This document shows positions 8,638 through 17,616 of a stretch of 55,465 nucleotides of DNA, in pieces. The translations under genes and the position numbers were made by a program. A model generated the notes under the pieces. That model saw only the letters and a list, made by a program, of their open reading frames with translations. It was not told the DNA's origin and did not search any database. Location of the stretch: contig JAFSGH010000021.1 of NCBI GenBank assembly GCA_017440965.1, positions 1 to 55,465 on the forward strand, read 5' to 3'. How positions within the stretch are numbered: the first letter of the stretch is position 1; each line of letters begins with the position of its first letter. The stretch is from Clostridia bacterium (GTDB lineage: Bacteria; Bacillota; Clostridia; Oscillospirales; Acutalibacteraceae).

Positions 8638-9675
8638 TCACTCCTTGCAGGATGCCAGCTTTGAAATAAGCTCTGTCAGAAGTATCTCCTCGGAGATCCT
8701 GCTACTTTTGCTTTTTACATCTGCTTCAAGCAGAATATCAAGAGCCTTCCTTATTGAAGAGAGGGTACTCTTTTTTACAAAAGGAGCTATCTTTCCGAAG
8801 GTATATTTTGTTTCCTTATACTGATAATCCGATGCGAAATCACTGACCGACTTATCATTATTAAGGGCGACCTTAAGTCTGTATGCATTGGCATAGGCAC
8901 TTCCTAATGCACCTATTATTGCACTCGCTGCTGTTTTTTGTCTTAAAAGCTCCTTTAATATTCTGAAGGCTTTGTCTGTGTCGCCTGAGAATATGCTTGT
9001 ACTGATATCAAAAACAGAGGCTTCCACGCTTTTTACCGCAGTTGTATCTATCATTTCCTTTGTAACGGGAGCACCGCAGGAGAAGGCACAAACCTTATTG
9101 AATTCGTTTAATACCGTCTGAAGATCGTCACCTACTGCATTTACCAGATACATCGCTGTGTCATAGTCAATTGATGTACCCTTATCCTTTGCTCTTGAAA
9201 CAAGCAGCTTTGCAGTTTTTGCAGGTGTACGGTGCTCTATTTTTACGGCGCAGCCGTATTTTGAGAAAAGCTTTTCCAAGGCATCCCATTTTGCGTTTTT
9301 GCCCTGAGGAAGCTTGTCTGAGCTGAAATAAAATATCATTACAGTAGTCTCCGGTACTTCGCTGAGGGCTTTTTCAAGCTCCTTGACTGCGGCAGTGCCG
9401 AGGGAATCAAGAGGATAATTTCTTATCAGAAGACAGGTTTTATCCGACATCACGGGAAGGTTATCTGCATCGGCAAAAATTGCTTCAAGAGATGTTTCAT
9501 CGTCCTCATATTTGTGAAAATTAAAGAACATAAGTGACTCATCCACGGTTTTTGAAACAAGCTGATTACAGTAGTGCTCCTTCAGATAATCCTCATCACC
9601 CGTAAAGAGAAAAATATTATGCTCTATTCCGTTTTTCAGCATTTTTGAAAAAATATCTTCATCTGTTAATGGCAT
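8638..9675 (-). CDS. holA: DNA polymerase III subunit delta
   Basis: Clamp-loader subunit that opens the sliding clamp during DNA replication. About 345 residues. The N-terminal domain has I-F-L-F-T-G-D-E-D-Y (the F-L-x-G-x-D/E-x-Y of HolA), and the middle has the typical A-M-Y-L-V-N-A-V-G-D-D-L-Q-T-V-L-N-E region of delta (about 160-180). The AAAGG site fits the ATG at 9675; an in-frame ATG at 9684 is an alternative. The start overlaps the end of comEC, which implies translational coupling. This comEC-holA order is common in Firmicutes. Confidence 0.9.
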   Translation of the reverse strand: MPLTDEDIFSKMLKNGIEHNIFLFTGDEDYLKEHYCNQLVSKTVDESLMFFNFHKYEDDETSLEAIFADADNLPVMSDKTCLLIRNYPLDSLGTAAVKELEKALSEVPETTVMIFYFSSDKLPQGKNAKWDALEKLFSKYGCAVKIEHRTPAKTAKLLVSRAKDKGTSIDYDTAMYLVNAVGDDLQTVLNEFNKVCAFSCGAPVTKEMIDTTAVKSVEASVFDISTSIFSGDTDKAFRILKELLRQKTAASAIIGALGSAYANAYRLKVALNNDKSVSDFASDYQYKETKYTFGKIAPFVKKSTLSSIRKALDILLEADVKSKSSRISEEILLTELISKLASCKE

Positions 9676-11803
9676 AAGAATCATCCTTTATTGTTATTTC
9701 AATATTTCCGTCCGCAGTACTGAAAATATCAGGGGAGGCTTCGGATAGGGGAGAGGCGGACATAATTACTGTTTTGTCAAAATCGTCACTGTCAAGTGTT
9801 GCGGGAAGCTTATTTCTGCATATAAGAATATCTCCGCTAAAAAATTCCTTGTCTGCATCGGAAAAATCCGAAGTTGGTAAAGGACAGATAACGATCTTCG
9901 TGCCGTTAAGATATAAAACAGATGCGCAAAAGCTGTCTGATGTGACAGAATATATCTCGGCATCGCGCCACAACGGTGTTCGGACGGTTTTTGTCATTCC
10001 GATCTTATAAAGATTTATGGTGTTTTCCGGGTACATCATATCTTTCAGAATGTCAGTATTGTTATTCTCGCTTTTTGCACTTCTCGGTATCAGAAGATAA
10101 TCGGAACGGAATTCTCCGTGGCGGTTAAGATATCTTGAAGTGTCTCTTGCTGTTTTGTATTCGCCGCCGCTGCCGTATATCAGCGATCTGTTTCCCTGTT
10201 GAGAGACGGTAATACAGGTTGAGTTTCCCGAGGAGGGGATATATACGGTGACATCCTTAATATGTATTGCTTCATAGATGCATACGGCACTAAGAAGAAT
10301 TACGACTCCTGTAAGCACACCCTTAAGAACGGTTTTGCGGTCTTTTTTCAAATAAAGAAGGTAAAACGTAAGCAGCACTGTGGCTGTCACAGCCGGAATA
10401 ATAATTTCAGGCTTTACGGAGACAGCCGCAATATCGGTGCCTGCCGCATATTCCGTGATTCGTCTTATTGCAAGAGAGCAAAGCTCACATAAACGCAGCA
10501 GTCCGACGGAAATAAAGCTTCCCGAGGGTAAGAGCGCAGATATTCCGCCTGCTATCATAAGAAGCTCTGCTATCGGTGTAAGTATCAGCGATATAAACGG
10601 AGATATCACGGAAACATAACCGAAGAAAACAGTGCTTATCGGTAATGTCGTAAATGTAACGCACAGGGAGAAAATAAAGGAATCATACACGGAAAGCAGC
10701 TTTAATTTTATTCGCAGATGCTTTAGACTTCTGAAGCTTCTTTCGGGTAAGACATATTCCGAAAAGAATATAAGAGCAAAGGTTGCAGAATATGAAAGAA
10801 GAAAAGATATGTTACCGGCAAGAAAGGGGTTTGTCAGAAGAAGCAGTGTTCCTGCAATGCCCCAGGTGTTAAGACTGTCGGATTTTCTTCTGATGATCCT
10901 TGATATAAAAACTGTGATAAGCATTATCCCTGCACGCAGTACCGACGGGGAGAAGCCGGTGAATACACAGTAGAAAACAACGAAAAGTATTGCCGCAAGA
11001 TTTGGTATAAGGGCTACCTTTGCACGGCTTTTGAAGAAAATAAAAAACACGCCCGTCCACAGAGAAAGATGCATTCCCGAAACTGCAAAGATGTGAGAAA
11101 CACCGCTCAGGCGGAAATTGAAAAGCGTCTCATCGGATATCTGATTTTTATCTCCCGTGATGAGTGCTTTTGTGACTGCCGCATCTTCAGTTGCCATATT
11201 CCGGCTGTATATATCACTTATATGCTTTCGGATTTTTGCTATCTTATAAACGGGAGCTTTATTCCCGCTGCTTTCTGTTATCGTAATGCCGTCATAGGCG
11301 GTAGCGGTAAGATAGATCCCGTCAGACAGTGAATGATAATAATATAAGTCATCTGAGGCGGAAGCTCTTATTGAGTTTGCCGTGAAAGAAACGGTGTCTC
11401 CGGGAGAGGGATCGTAGGGACCGTCAAAATATAAGAGCATTCTGCCGTTGATCCTTTTATTGCGGATGAAGACATCTGTAAGCTCAAGAGATCTTGTGCC
11501 GCTGCTGTTTTCCTGTGCGTAAGAATAAACCTCGCCCGTGACAGCTGTGTTGTAGCAGTCTATGTCAAGCACGGGTGATATCAGTCCTGAGTGCAGACTG
11601 AAGATAAGACAGGAGACTATGAGACAGACGCAGACAAGAAGGGAGTGTATCGCCTTAAAGCTTCGCTTTAGTGTAAGCATTACGCAGATAAATGCTGAAA
11701 TCAGAATTGCGGCAAATACTGCATCACTAAGCTCTTTAATCAGCAGGGAATATGAAAATATAAGGGTCAATGCACTGAGGACAAACGGTCTTTTTATTCT
11801 CAT
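9659..11803 (-). CDS. comEC: ComEC/Rec2-type competence membrane protein with a degenerate C-terminal domain
   Basis: A polytopic membrane protein (714 residues) of the DNA-uptake channel family. The N-terminal membrane segments are followed by a soluble OB-like domain (about 75-170), then the competence domain with G-V-S-H-I-F-A-V-S-G-M-H-L (about 230-242) and many transmembrane helices to about residue 500. The last 200 residues occupy the place of the metallo-beta-lactamase domain, but the family motifs D-V-G-Q-G-D and H-x-D-x-D-H are absent; the aligned stretches read I-P-S-S-G-N-S-T and L-I-P-R-S-A-K-S. The nuclease-like domain is therefore probably inactive. Two bases separate it from mfd. 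Competence itself is not demonstrated by the window. Confidence 0.88.
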   Translation of the reverse strand: MRIKRPFVLSALTLIFSYSLLIKELSDAVFAAILISAFICVMLTLKRSFKAIHSLLVCVCLIVSCLIFSLHSGLISPVLDIDCYNTAVTGEVYSYAQENSSGTRSLELTDVFIRNKRINGRMLLYFDGPYDPSPGDTVSFTANSIRASASDDLYYYHSLSDGIYLTATAYDGITITESSGNKAPVYKIAKIRKHISDIYSRNMATEDAAVTKALITGDKNQISDETLFNFRLSGVSHIFAVSGMHLSLWTGVFFIFFKSRAKVALIPNLAAILFVVFYCVFTGFSPSVLRAGIMLITVFISRIIRRKSDSLNTWGIAGTLLLLTNPFLAGNISFLLSYSATFALIFFSEYVLPERSFRSLKHLRIKLKLLSVYDSFIFSLCVTFTTLPISTVFFGYVSVISPFISLILTPIAELLMIAGGISALLPSGSFISVGLLRLCELCSLAIRRITEYAAGTDIAAVSVKPEIIIPAVTATVLLTFYLLYLKKDRKTVLKGVLTGVVILLSAVCIYEAIHIKDVTVYIPSSGNSTCITVSQQGNRSLIYGSGGEYKTARDTSRYLNRHGEFRSDYLLIPRSAKSENNNTDILKDMMYPENTINLYKIGMTKTVRTPLWRDAEIYSVTSDSFCASVLYLNGTKIVICPLPTSDFSDADKEFFSGDILICRNKLPATLDSDDFDKTVIMSASPLSEASPDIFSTADGNIEITIKDDSYAINR

Positions 11804-11805
11804 TA

Positions 11806-14800
11806 TCAGCTGTTATCTGTACTTTCTGTAGTTTTCAGTGAGTTGATTATCTCTTCAAGAGTGGAAACAGGGGAAGAGGGATCCTTTAAGCGTACTGAGT
11901 AATAAGGTCTTGTAGAGGCATTTGCCATTACCCGTCCTTTCATAACAGAGAGCCTTGCAAGAATATCCTTGTCTATTTCCTTGACATACAGAAGGAGAGA
12001 ATTCCCCTTTTGTGTTATCTCATAAATATTGCTGTCAGAAGCAAAATTTCTGAGAAGAGAGACCTTGATAAGACCCAAAACGCATTTCGGCGGCTCGCCG
12101 TAGCGGTCAATAAGCTCATCAAGCACATCGGACGCATCCTCGTCCGTATGAATATCGGCGATCCTTTTATAAATTGCTATTCTCTGAGGATAGCTGCTTA
12201 TATAGCTTTCGGGGATAAAAGCATCGATCTGTATATCCACCTGACAAGCGACCTTTGGAGTATAATTTTCTTCGCCGTTCTTCAGTATCTCAATTGCTTC
12301 ACTGAGAAGCTGCATATACATATCGTAGCCAACGGATTCAAGATGTCCGTGCTGTTTTGCGCCCAAGAGATTTCCTGCACCTCTTATTTCAAGATCCCGC
12401 ATTGCTATCTTGAAGCCTGAACCGAACTGAGTGTATTCTCTTATTGCAGAGAGTCTTCTTTCGGCAATCTCCGAGAGCTGCTTATTCTTCCTGAATGTGC
12501 AGTAGGCACTTGCTCTTCTTGTGGATCTGCCGACTCTTCCTCTGAGCTGATGAAGCTGAGAAAGTCCCATACGGTCCGCATCCTCAATGATAAGAGTGTT
12601 TGCATTGGGAATATCAACGCCTGTTTCAATAATCGTGGTGCAGACGAGAATATCTATTTCACCCTCAGTCAGTCTTTTCCATACATCTGAAAGCTCATCC
12701 TCCTGCATTTTGCCGTGTGCGGTCTCAATGACGGCATCGGGGAAGAATTCCTTTAAGGATGCCGCGGTTTCAGAAATATCACCGATGTTGTTGTGAAGAT
12801 AATATACCTGACCGCCTCTTCTGAGCTCCTTTGCTATAGCCTGAGATATTATACCCATGTCGTGCTCTATAACATAGGTCTGAACGGGATATCTGTCCAT
12901 TGGCGCTTCTTCTATTACGGAAAGATCTCTTATGCCTGAAAGAGCAAGATTGAGAGTTCGCGGAATAGGTGTTGCAGATAATGTCAGCACATCCACCGTG
13001 GGGAATTTTTCCTTCAGCTTTTCCTTCTGAACAACGCCGAATCTCTGCTCTTCATCGACGATAAGAAGTCCGAGATCCTTGAATTCCACATCCTTTGATA
13101 TTATACGGTGTGTTCCCGTAACTATATCTATAGCACCTGATTTCAGCTTTTTCAGAATTTCCTTCTGCTGCTTCGGAGTTCTGAAGCGGCAGAGCATATC
13201 TGCTTCAATAGGGAAGCCCTCAAAGCGGTGAAGCACGGTGCGGTAATGCTGAAGCGCAAGTATCGTTGTGGGGACAAGGAAGGCCACCTGCTTTCCGTCG
13301 CAGATGCATTTGAAAGCGGCTCTTAATGCAACCTCTGTTTTCCCGAAGCCCACATCGCCACAGAGAAGTCTGTCCATAGGACAGAATTTTTCCATATCCG
13401 CTTTGATCTCATCTGTACAGCGAAGCTGATCCTCTGTCTCCTCAAATTCAAAGCGTCTTTCAAAGTCATTCTGCATATCTATGTCCGGGGAAAAGGAAAA
13501 TCCCGGTGTGCTTTGTCTTTTTGCATAGAGCTTTATAAGGTCGGCGGCAATATCCTTTACCGCACCGCGTACTCTTTGTTTTGCCTTTTCCCAGTCACCT
13601 GCCCCCAGACGGCTTATTTTTACTGTTCTTGAGGAATCCTCCTCGTGGGGTCCGACATAACGGGTGACAAGCTCAAGCTTTGTTACGGGAACGTAAAGAA
13701 TGTCTCCCTTTGCGTATTTTATCTTTATATAATCCTTTGTTATGCCCTCCATCTGAACCTTGTGAATACCGTCAAAAATGCCGATGCCGTTTGTCTGATG
13801 CACCACATAATCACCGATATGCAGCTCTTCAAGAGAATTAAAGGAATTTTTATTTTTCTGATACTTTCTGACAGATTTTCTTGCCGCCTTTGCGTGTCTG
13901 CCGTAGCTTACAACGATTATCTTTTCTCCGGGAAAATCAATTCCTGCATGAAGTGCCCCCGAAAGGATATTTATATACCCCTTTTGTAAATGTGCGGGTG
14001 TGCCTTTGCATAATAAGGCAGGAAGCTCATCATCCGCAAGCTCTTCAAGAAGTCCCTCACCCGCTTTATCCGTTCCTGCAAATACGAGAACCGTGTATTT
14101 GTTTTTCAGAGGATAAGAGATATCCTCAAGCAGTAATTTGTATGAGCCGTCCCAGGCGGAGATCTGATTTATGTGATATGTTATAAGATCCTTTACGGGT
14201 GTGTCAAAGCTTCCTCGTGCAAAATTGTCAATATATACAGTCTTGCATTCGGAATATTTATCCGTAACGGCGGAAAATGTCGTATAGAAGTTATCAAGCC
14301 CTCTGCACAGTACACCGTCTGCAAAAAGCTCCTTTATTTCCTCATTTGATAGCTTTTCCTGAGAAATTCCTCTTTCCTTTACGCCTGACGATTCGCATAC
14401 GAAAAGAAAGCTTTCGGGGAAATAATCAAGAGGAGTTTCGGCTTTTTCATAAGCCAACGGGAGATATTTGTCGCAGCAGCCGGGGAGTATTCCGCTCCTG
14501 AGAAGCTCCTCGTCCTTTGTGAGGAATTCCTTTACTTTATCTGCGTTTTTTGTTCTGATACCTTTTTTCAGAGCTGCTATTTTATCCGCAAAAGCTTCCA
14601 GATCATCAAACAGTATCTCCGTAACGGGAGCAAGTGAGATCTCCGCGACAGAGTCTGTTCTTCTTTGAGATAATATATCAAATTTTGAAACAGTATCTAT
14701 TTCATCTCCCCAGAATTCTATTCTGACGGGGGAGTCAAGATTGCTGGGAAATATGTCAAGAATGCCGCCTCTTATTGAAAACTGCCCCGGGCCTTCAACC

Positions 14801-15294
14801 ATATCGGCAAAGGAATAGCCGCATTTTATAAGTCTCAGGCGTATTTCCTCCGTGGTTATTTCCTGACCTGCCTTTAATGTGAAGGTTCTTGTCGTAAGCT
14901 CCTTCTTCGGAAGTGTTTTCTGCATTGCAGCTTCTGCCGAAAGGATCAGTATATTGCATTCTCCCGAGAGCATCTTGGAAAGAGCGCCGATACGCTTTTG
15001 CTCATATTCACGGCTGCTGCTTTCTACGCTGTGGAAATTATAATCTCTTGCAGGATATAATGCACAGGATGAGCCGAGTGTCTGCAGATCTGTCAGCAGC
15101 TTTTCTCCCGTTGCTTCATCGGGGACCAACACAACAGCACCGTGCGGATGCTCCTCGCACAGTGTGTGTATAAGAAATGCCTTCGGGGTGGGGGGAAGCC
15201 CTAAAACTCCCAGAGGATACCGTCCTCTTTCTATATCGGAATGAAGGCTCAGATATTCAGGTGAGGTACGGAACAATTCAGAATAACAGGACAT
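11806..15294 (-). CDS. mfd: Transcription-repair coupling factor
   Basis: DNA translocase that removes RNA polymerase stalled at lesions and recruits UvrA. 1162 residues, the usual length. The N-terminal UvrB-like region (about 1-330) carries F-S-I-R-G-G-I-L-D-I-F-P. The RNA-polymerase-interaction (CarD-like) domain follows (about 480-560) with I-G-D-Y-V-V-H and G-I-G-I-F-D-G. The helicase core has G-D-V-G-F-G-K-T (about 645), D-E-E-Q-R-F-G (about 745), S-A-T-P-I-P-R-T and Q-L-R-G-R-V-G-R-S. A C-terminal regulatory domain completes it. It sits between pth and comEC, the standard Firmicutes order, and no key residue appears lost. Confidence 0.97.
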   Translation of the reverse strand: MSCYSELFRTSPEYLSLHSDIERGRYPLGVLGLPPTPKAFLIHTLCEEHPHGAVVLVPDEATGEKLLTDLQTLGSSCALYPARDYNFHSVESSSREYEQKRIGALSKMLSGECNILILSAEAAMQKTLPKKELTTRTFTLKAGQEITTEEIRLRLIKCGYSFADMVEGPGQFSIRGGILDIFPSNLDSPVRIEFWGDEIDTVSKFDILSQRRTDSVAEISLAPVTEILFDDLEAFADKIAALKKGIRTKNADKVKEFLTKDEELLRSGILPGCCDKYLPLAYEKAETPLDYFPESFLFVCESSGVKERGISQEKLSNEEIKELFADGVLCRGLDNFYTTFSAVTDKYSECKTVYIDNFARGSFDTPVKDLITYHINQISAWDGSYKLLLEDISYPLKNKYTVLVFAGTDKAGEGLLEELADDELPALLCKGTPAHLQKGYINILSGALHAGIDFPGEKIIVVSYGRHAKAARKSVRKYQKNKNSFNSLEELHIGDYVVHQTNGIGIFDGIHKVQMEGITKDYIKIKYAKGDILYVPVTKLELVTRYVGPHEEDSSRTVKISRLGAGDWEKAKQRVRGAVKDIAADLIKLYAKRQSTPGFSFSPDIDMQNDFERRFEFEETEDQLRCTDEIKADMEKFCPMDRLLCGDVGFGKTEVALRAAFKCICDGKQVAFLVPTTILALQHYRTVLHRFEGFPIEADMLCRFRTPKQQKEILKKLKSGAIDIVTGTHRIISKDVEFKDLGLLIVDEEQRFGVVQKEKLKEKFPTVDVLTLSATPIPRTLNLALSGIRDLSVIEEAPMDRYPVQTYVIEHDMGIISQAIAKELRRGGQVYYLHNNIGDISETAASLKEFFPDAVIETAHGKMQEDELSDVWKRLTEGEIDILVCTTIIETGVDIPNANTLIIEDADRMGLSQLHQLRGRVGRSTRRASAYCTFRKNKQLSEIAERRLSAIREYTQFGSGFKIAMRDLEIRGAGNLLGAKQHGHLESVGYDMYMQLLSEAIEILKNGEENYTPKVACQVDIQIDAFIPESYISSYPQRIAIYKRIADIHTDEDASDVLDELIDRYGEPPKCVLGLIKVSLLRNFASDSNIYEITQKGNSLLLYVKEIDKDILARLSVMKGRVMANASTRPYYSVRLKDPSSPVSTLEEIINSLKTTESTDNS

Positions 15295-15299
15295 ATTTA

Positions 15300-15917
15300 T
15301 TAACCGTTATAACGGCTCATCGCGCCGTCAGTATCTCCGTCAAGTATGTATTTAAGGCTGTCTACTGCCTTTTCCATAGTTTTTTTGAGTATTTCCATAT
15401 CTTCCTTTGAAAATCTTCCCAATACATAATCCTTGAGATCGTCATCCTTATCCTTACGGTCTCCGACTCCGATCTTAAGACGGGGGAAGGTATCGGAATT
15501 CAGCTGCCATATAATGCTTTTGATTCCGTTGTGACCGCCTGCAGAGCCTTTTTTGCGGATCCTCAATGTACCCGTGGGCAGGGAAATGTCATCGTATATT
15601 ACAATTACCTTTTCAGGGGGAATCTTATAAAAATCCGCAGCGGCCTTGATTGCTTCTCCTGAATTGTTCATAAAGGTCTGAGGTCTCATAATAAGGCAGG
15701 GATGCCCTTCGAGAAGTGCCGTGCAGGTGAGAGCTCTGTATTTGAGTCTGTCTGTTTTGAAGCCGTATTTATTGCAAAGAATATCAAGACACAGAAAGCC
15801 TGCGTTATGTCTTGAATATTCATATTCCTTGCCGGGATTACCCAAGCCTGCAATTATAAATTCCGGCTTTCCCGAAAAGGTAGCCGCTTCACTTGTCTTT
15901 TTTTTGAAAAATGCCAT
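15300..15917 (-). CDS. pth: Peptidyl-tRNA hydrolase
   Basis: Releases tRNA from peptidyl-tRNA that has dropped off the ribosome; an essential cytoplasmic enzyme. 205 residues, slightly long because of a 17-residue Lys/Ser-rich extension before the core. The core begins I-I-A-G-L-G-N-P-G and carries the catalytic histidine in S-R-H-N-A-G-F, M-R-P-Q-T-F-M-N-N-S-G and the aspartate in V-I-Y-D-D, then G-S-A-G-G-H-N-G. It lies 29 bases after glmU and 5 bases before mfd, the conserved glmU-pth-mfd arrangement. Confidence 0.97.
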   Translation of the reverse strand: MAFFKKKTSEAATFSGKPEFIIAGLGNPGKEYEYSRHNAGFLCLDILCNKYGFKTDRLKYRALTCTALLEGHPCLIMRPQTFMNNSGEAIKAAADFYKIPPEKVIVIYDDISLPTGTLRIRKKGSAGGHNGIKSIIWQLNSDTFPRLKIGVGDRKDKDDDLKDYVLGRFSKEDMEILKKTMEKAVDSLKYILDGDTDGAMSRYNG

Positions 15918-15946
15918 TTTTTGTTTTCTCCGATATGAGTATAAAA

Positions 15947-17329
15947 TTATTTCTTTTCTCTGTAGGGCTTATTCTTTGTTACCCAGTCTTCCTTTACGGT
16001 CTGTCTGCTTCTTGCTATAACAAGTGCATCCTCGGGTACATCTTCGGTTACGGTAGAGCCTGCTGCCGTATAGGCACGGTCGCCGATCTTTACGGGGGCT
16101 ATGAGATTTGTGTTACAGCCGATAAAAGCATCGTTTCCGACGGTACAGCGGTTCTTTTTCTTGCCGTTAAAATTCACCGTTACAACACCGCAACCGAAAT
16201 TAACGCCGCTTCCTACATCCGAATCACCGACATATGTCAGGTGGGAAATGCTTGTTTTTTCACCGATCACGGAATTTTTGACCTCAACAAAGTTTCCGCA
16301 GTGTACACCCTTGTCAAGCTTTGAATCGGGGCGGATATGAACAAAGGGGCCTGCAGTTACATCTTCACCGATCACTGCCTCTTCTGCCTGTACTTGATTC
16401 AGTACACTGTTATCTCCTACCTCTGTCCTATAAAGCACGGTATTGGGACCTAAGGTAACACCGCTTCCTATTTTGCAGCCTTCTTTTATGATAGTTCCCG
16501 GAAGAATAACAGTGTCTCTGCCGATAATTGTATTTTTATCGATAATGACACCGTCGGTGCAGGGGATAGAAACTCCTTCAAGCATAAAGGACTTGAGAAT
16601 GCTTATTCTGACCTTTTCATTAAGCTCATATAACTGAACTCTTGAATTGGCACCGAGTACGGCATCGGTGTTTGCTGTTATATAAGCGCCTACCTTTTTT
16701 TTCTCGCTGAGAGCTATTGCAACGGTATCGGTGAGATAGTATTCACCCTTTGAATTATCATTTTTTAATTTTCCGAGTAGATCTGCAAGGGTATCGCAGT
16801 CAAACCACATTACGCCTGAATTGATCTCGTTGATCCTTTTTATTTCCTCTGTTGCCGATGCTTCCTCCGTTATGGCAATGAAATTTCCGTTTTCATCGCG
16901 GACTATTCTGCCGTAGCCGAAAGGATCGTCGATCTTTGCGGAGATAACCGTCTGAACAAAGCCGCCCTCACGGTGGTATTTAAGTCCTTCTGTTATTGTC
17001 TTATCGTCAATAAGAGGTGCATCACCGTTGAGAATAAGCACATCAGAGCCTGAGTGCTCCTTAATGAAGTCCATAGCCTGCATTACTGCGTGACCGGTGC
17101 CGAGGCGTTTTTCCTGCCTTGCTGTCCTGCAAGAGCCGTTCAGATATTCCTCTACGATCTCGCTTTTATATCCGGTGACAACGAGAATATCATTTATTCC
17201 TGCCTTTTTTGCCGCATCTGTTACCCATGAAAGCATTGGTCTGAATAATAATTCTGCCATGACCTTCGGTTTATCCGATCTCATTCGTGTACCCTCGCCG
17301 CCTGCGAGAATGATTGCGCAGTCTGACAT
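15947..17329 (-). CDS. glmU: Bifunctional UDP-N-acetylglucosamine pyrophosphorylase / glucosamine-1-phosphate N-acetyltransferase
   Basis: Makes UDP-GlcNAc for peptidoglycan from glucosamine 1-phosphate, acetyl-CoA and UTP. 460 residues. The N-terminal nucleotidyltransferase starts A-I-I-L-A-G-G-E-G-T-R-M with the lysine in K-P-K-V-M; G-T-G-H-A-V and L-N-G-D-A-P-L follow. From about residue 250 a left-handed beta-helix of hexapeptide repeats runs to the end, with H-I-R-P-D-S, E-V-K-N-S, H-L-T-Y-V-G-D and N-F-G-C-G. First gene of the minus-strand operon; the 290-base gap upstream is shared with the divergent giant surface-protein gene. Confidence 0.97.
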   Translation of the reverse strand: MSDCAIILAGGEGTRMRSDKPKVMAELLFRPMLSWVTDAAKKAGINDILVVTGYKSEIVEEYLNGSCRTARQEKRLGTGHAVMQAMDFIKEHSGSDVLILNGDAPLIDDKTITEGLKYHREGGFVQTVISAKIDDPFGYGRIVRDENGNFIAITEEASATEEIKRINEINSGVMWFDCDTLADLLGKLKNDNSKGEYYLTDTVAIALSEKKKVGAYITANTDAVLGANSRVQLYELNEKVRISILKSFMLEGVSIPCTDGVIIDKNTIIGRDTVILPGTIIKEGCKIGSGVTLGPNTVLYRTEVGDNSVLNQVQAEEAVIGEDVTAGPFVHIRPDSKLDKGVHCGNFVEVKNSVIGEKTSISHLTYVGDSDVGSGVNFGCGVVTVNFNGKKKNRCTVGNDAFIGCNTNLIAPVKIGDRAYTAAGSTVTEDVPEDALVIARSRQTVKEDWVTKNKPYREKK

Positions 17330-17510
17330 TACAGCTACCTCCGTAAACTATATTTATATATAATATATTATTCTACCATATAATATAACTCAGTTCAAGG
17401 TATAATTTACTGCACTTTTGAACGCTTTGTAATTCTTGATAAAAGAAGTGATACAATTTTGTCGAATAAGTTAAAAATATAATTCGTCACTATTTTTTTT
17501 GTGTTTATCA

Positions 17511-17539
17511 TTGACAGTTGACGGCTTAAATATTATAAT
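17511..17539 (+). promoter_or_regulatory. Consensus sigma-A promoter of the giant repeat-protein gene
   Basis: TTGACA at 17511-17516 and TATAAT at 17534-17539 with a 17-base spacer: both hexamers are perfect. A start near 17546 would give an untranslated leader of about 70 bases, which holds a small stem-loop (17562-17565 with 17572-17575) before the AGAGGAGG site. The rest of the gap between glmU and this gene is AT-rich and shows nothing else I can name. Confidence 0.85.
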
Positions 17540-17616
17540 CAATCTGTATAATTATATCGGTGTGCCATTGCGCACGATCGGTGTTTTTGCAACAATTTTT
17601 AAGAGGAGGAATTATT

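Noticed and set aside
11806-15294. Plus-strand open frames inside mfd and comEC (for example 12010-12420)
   Set aside because: They are shadows of well-supported minus-strand genes and lack ribosome binding sites.
17395-17505. Imperfect inverted repeat between glmU and the giant gene
   Set aside because: Only about five bases pair, with a long AT-rich loop, which is expected by chance.
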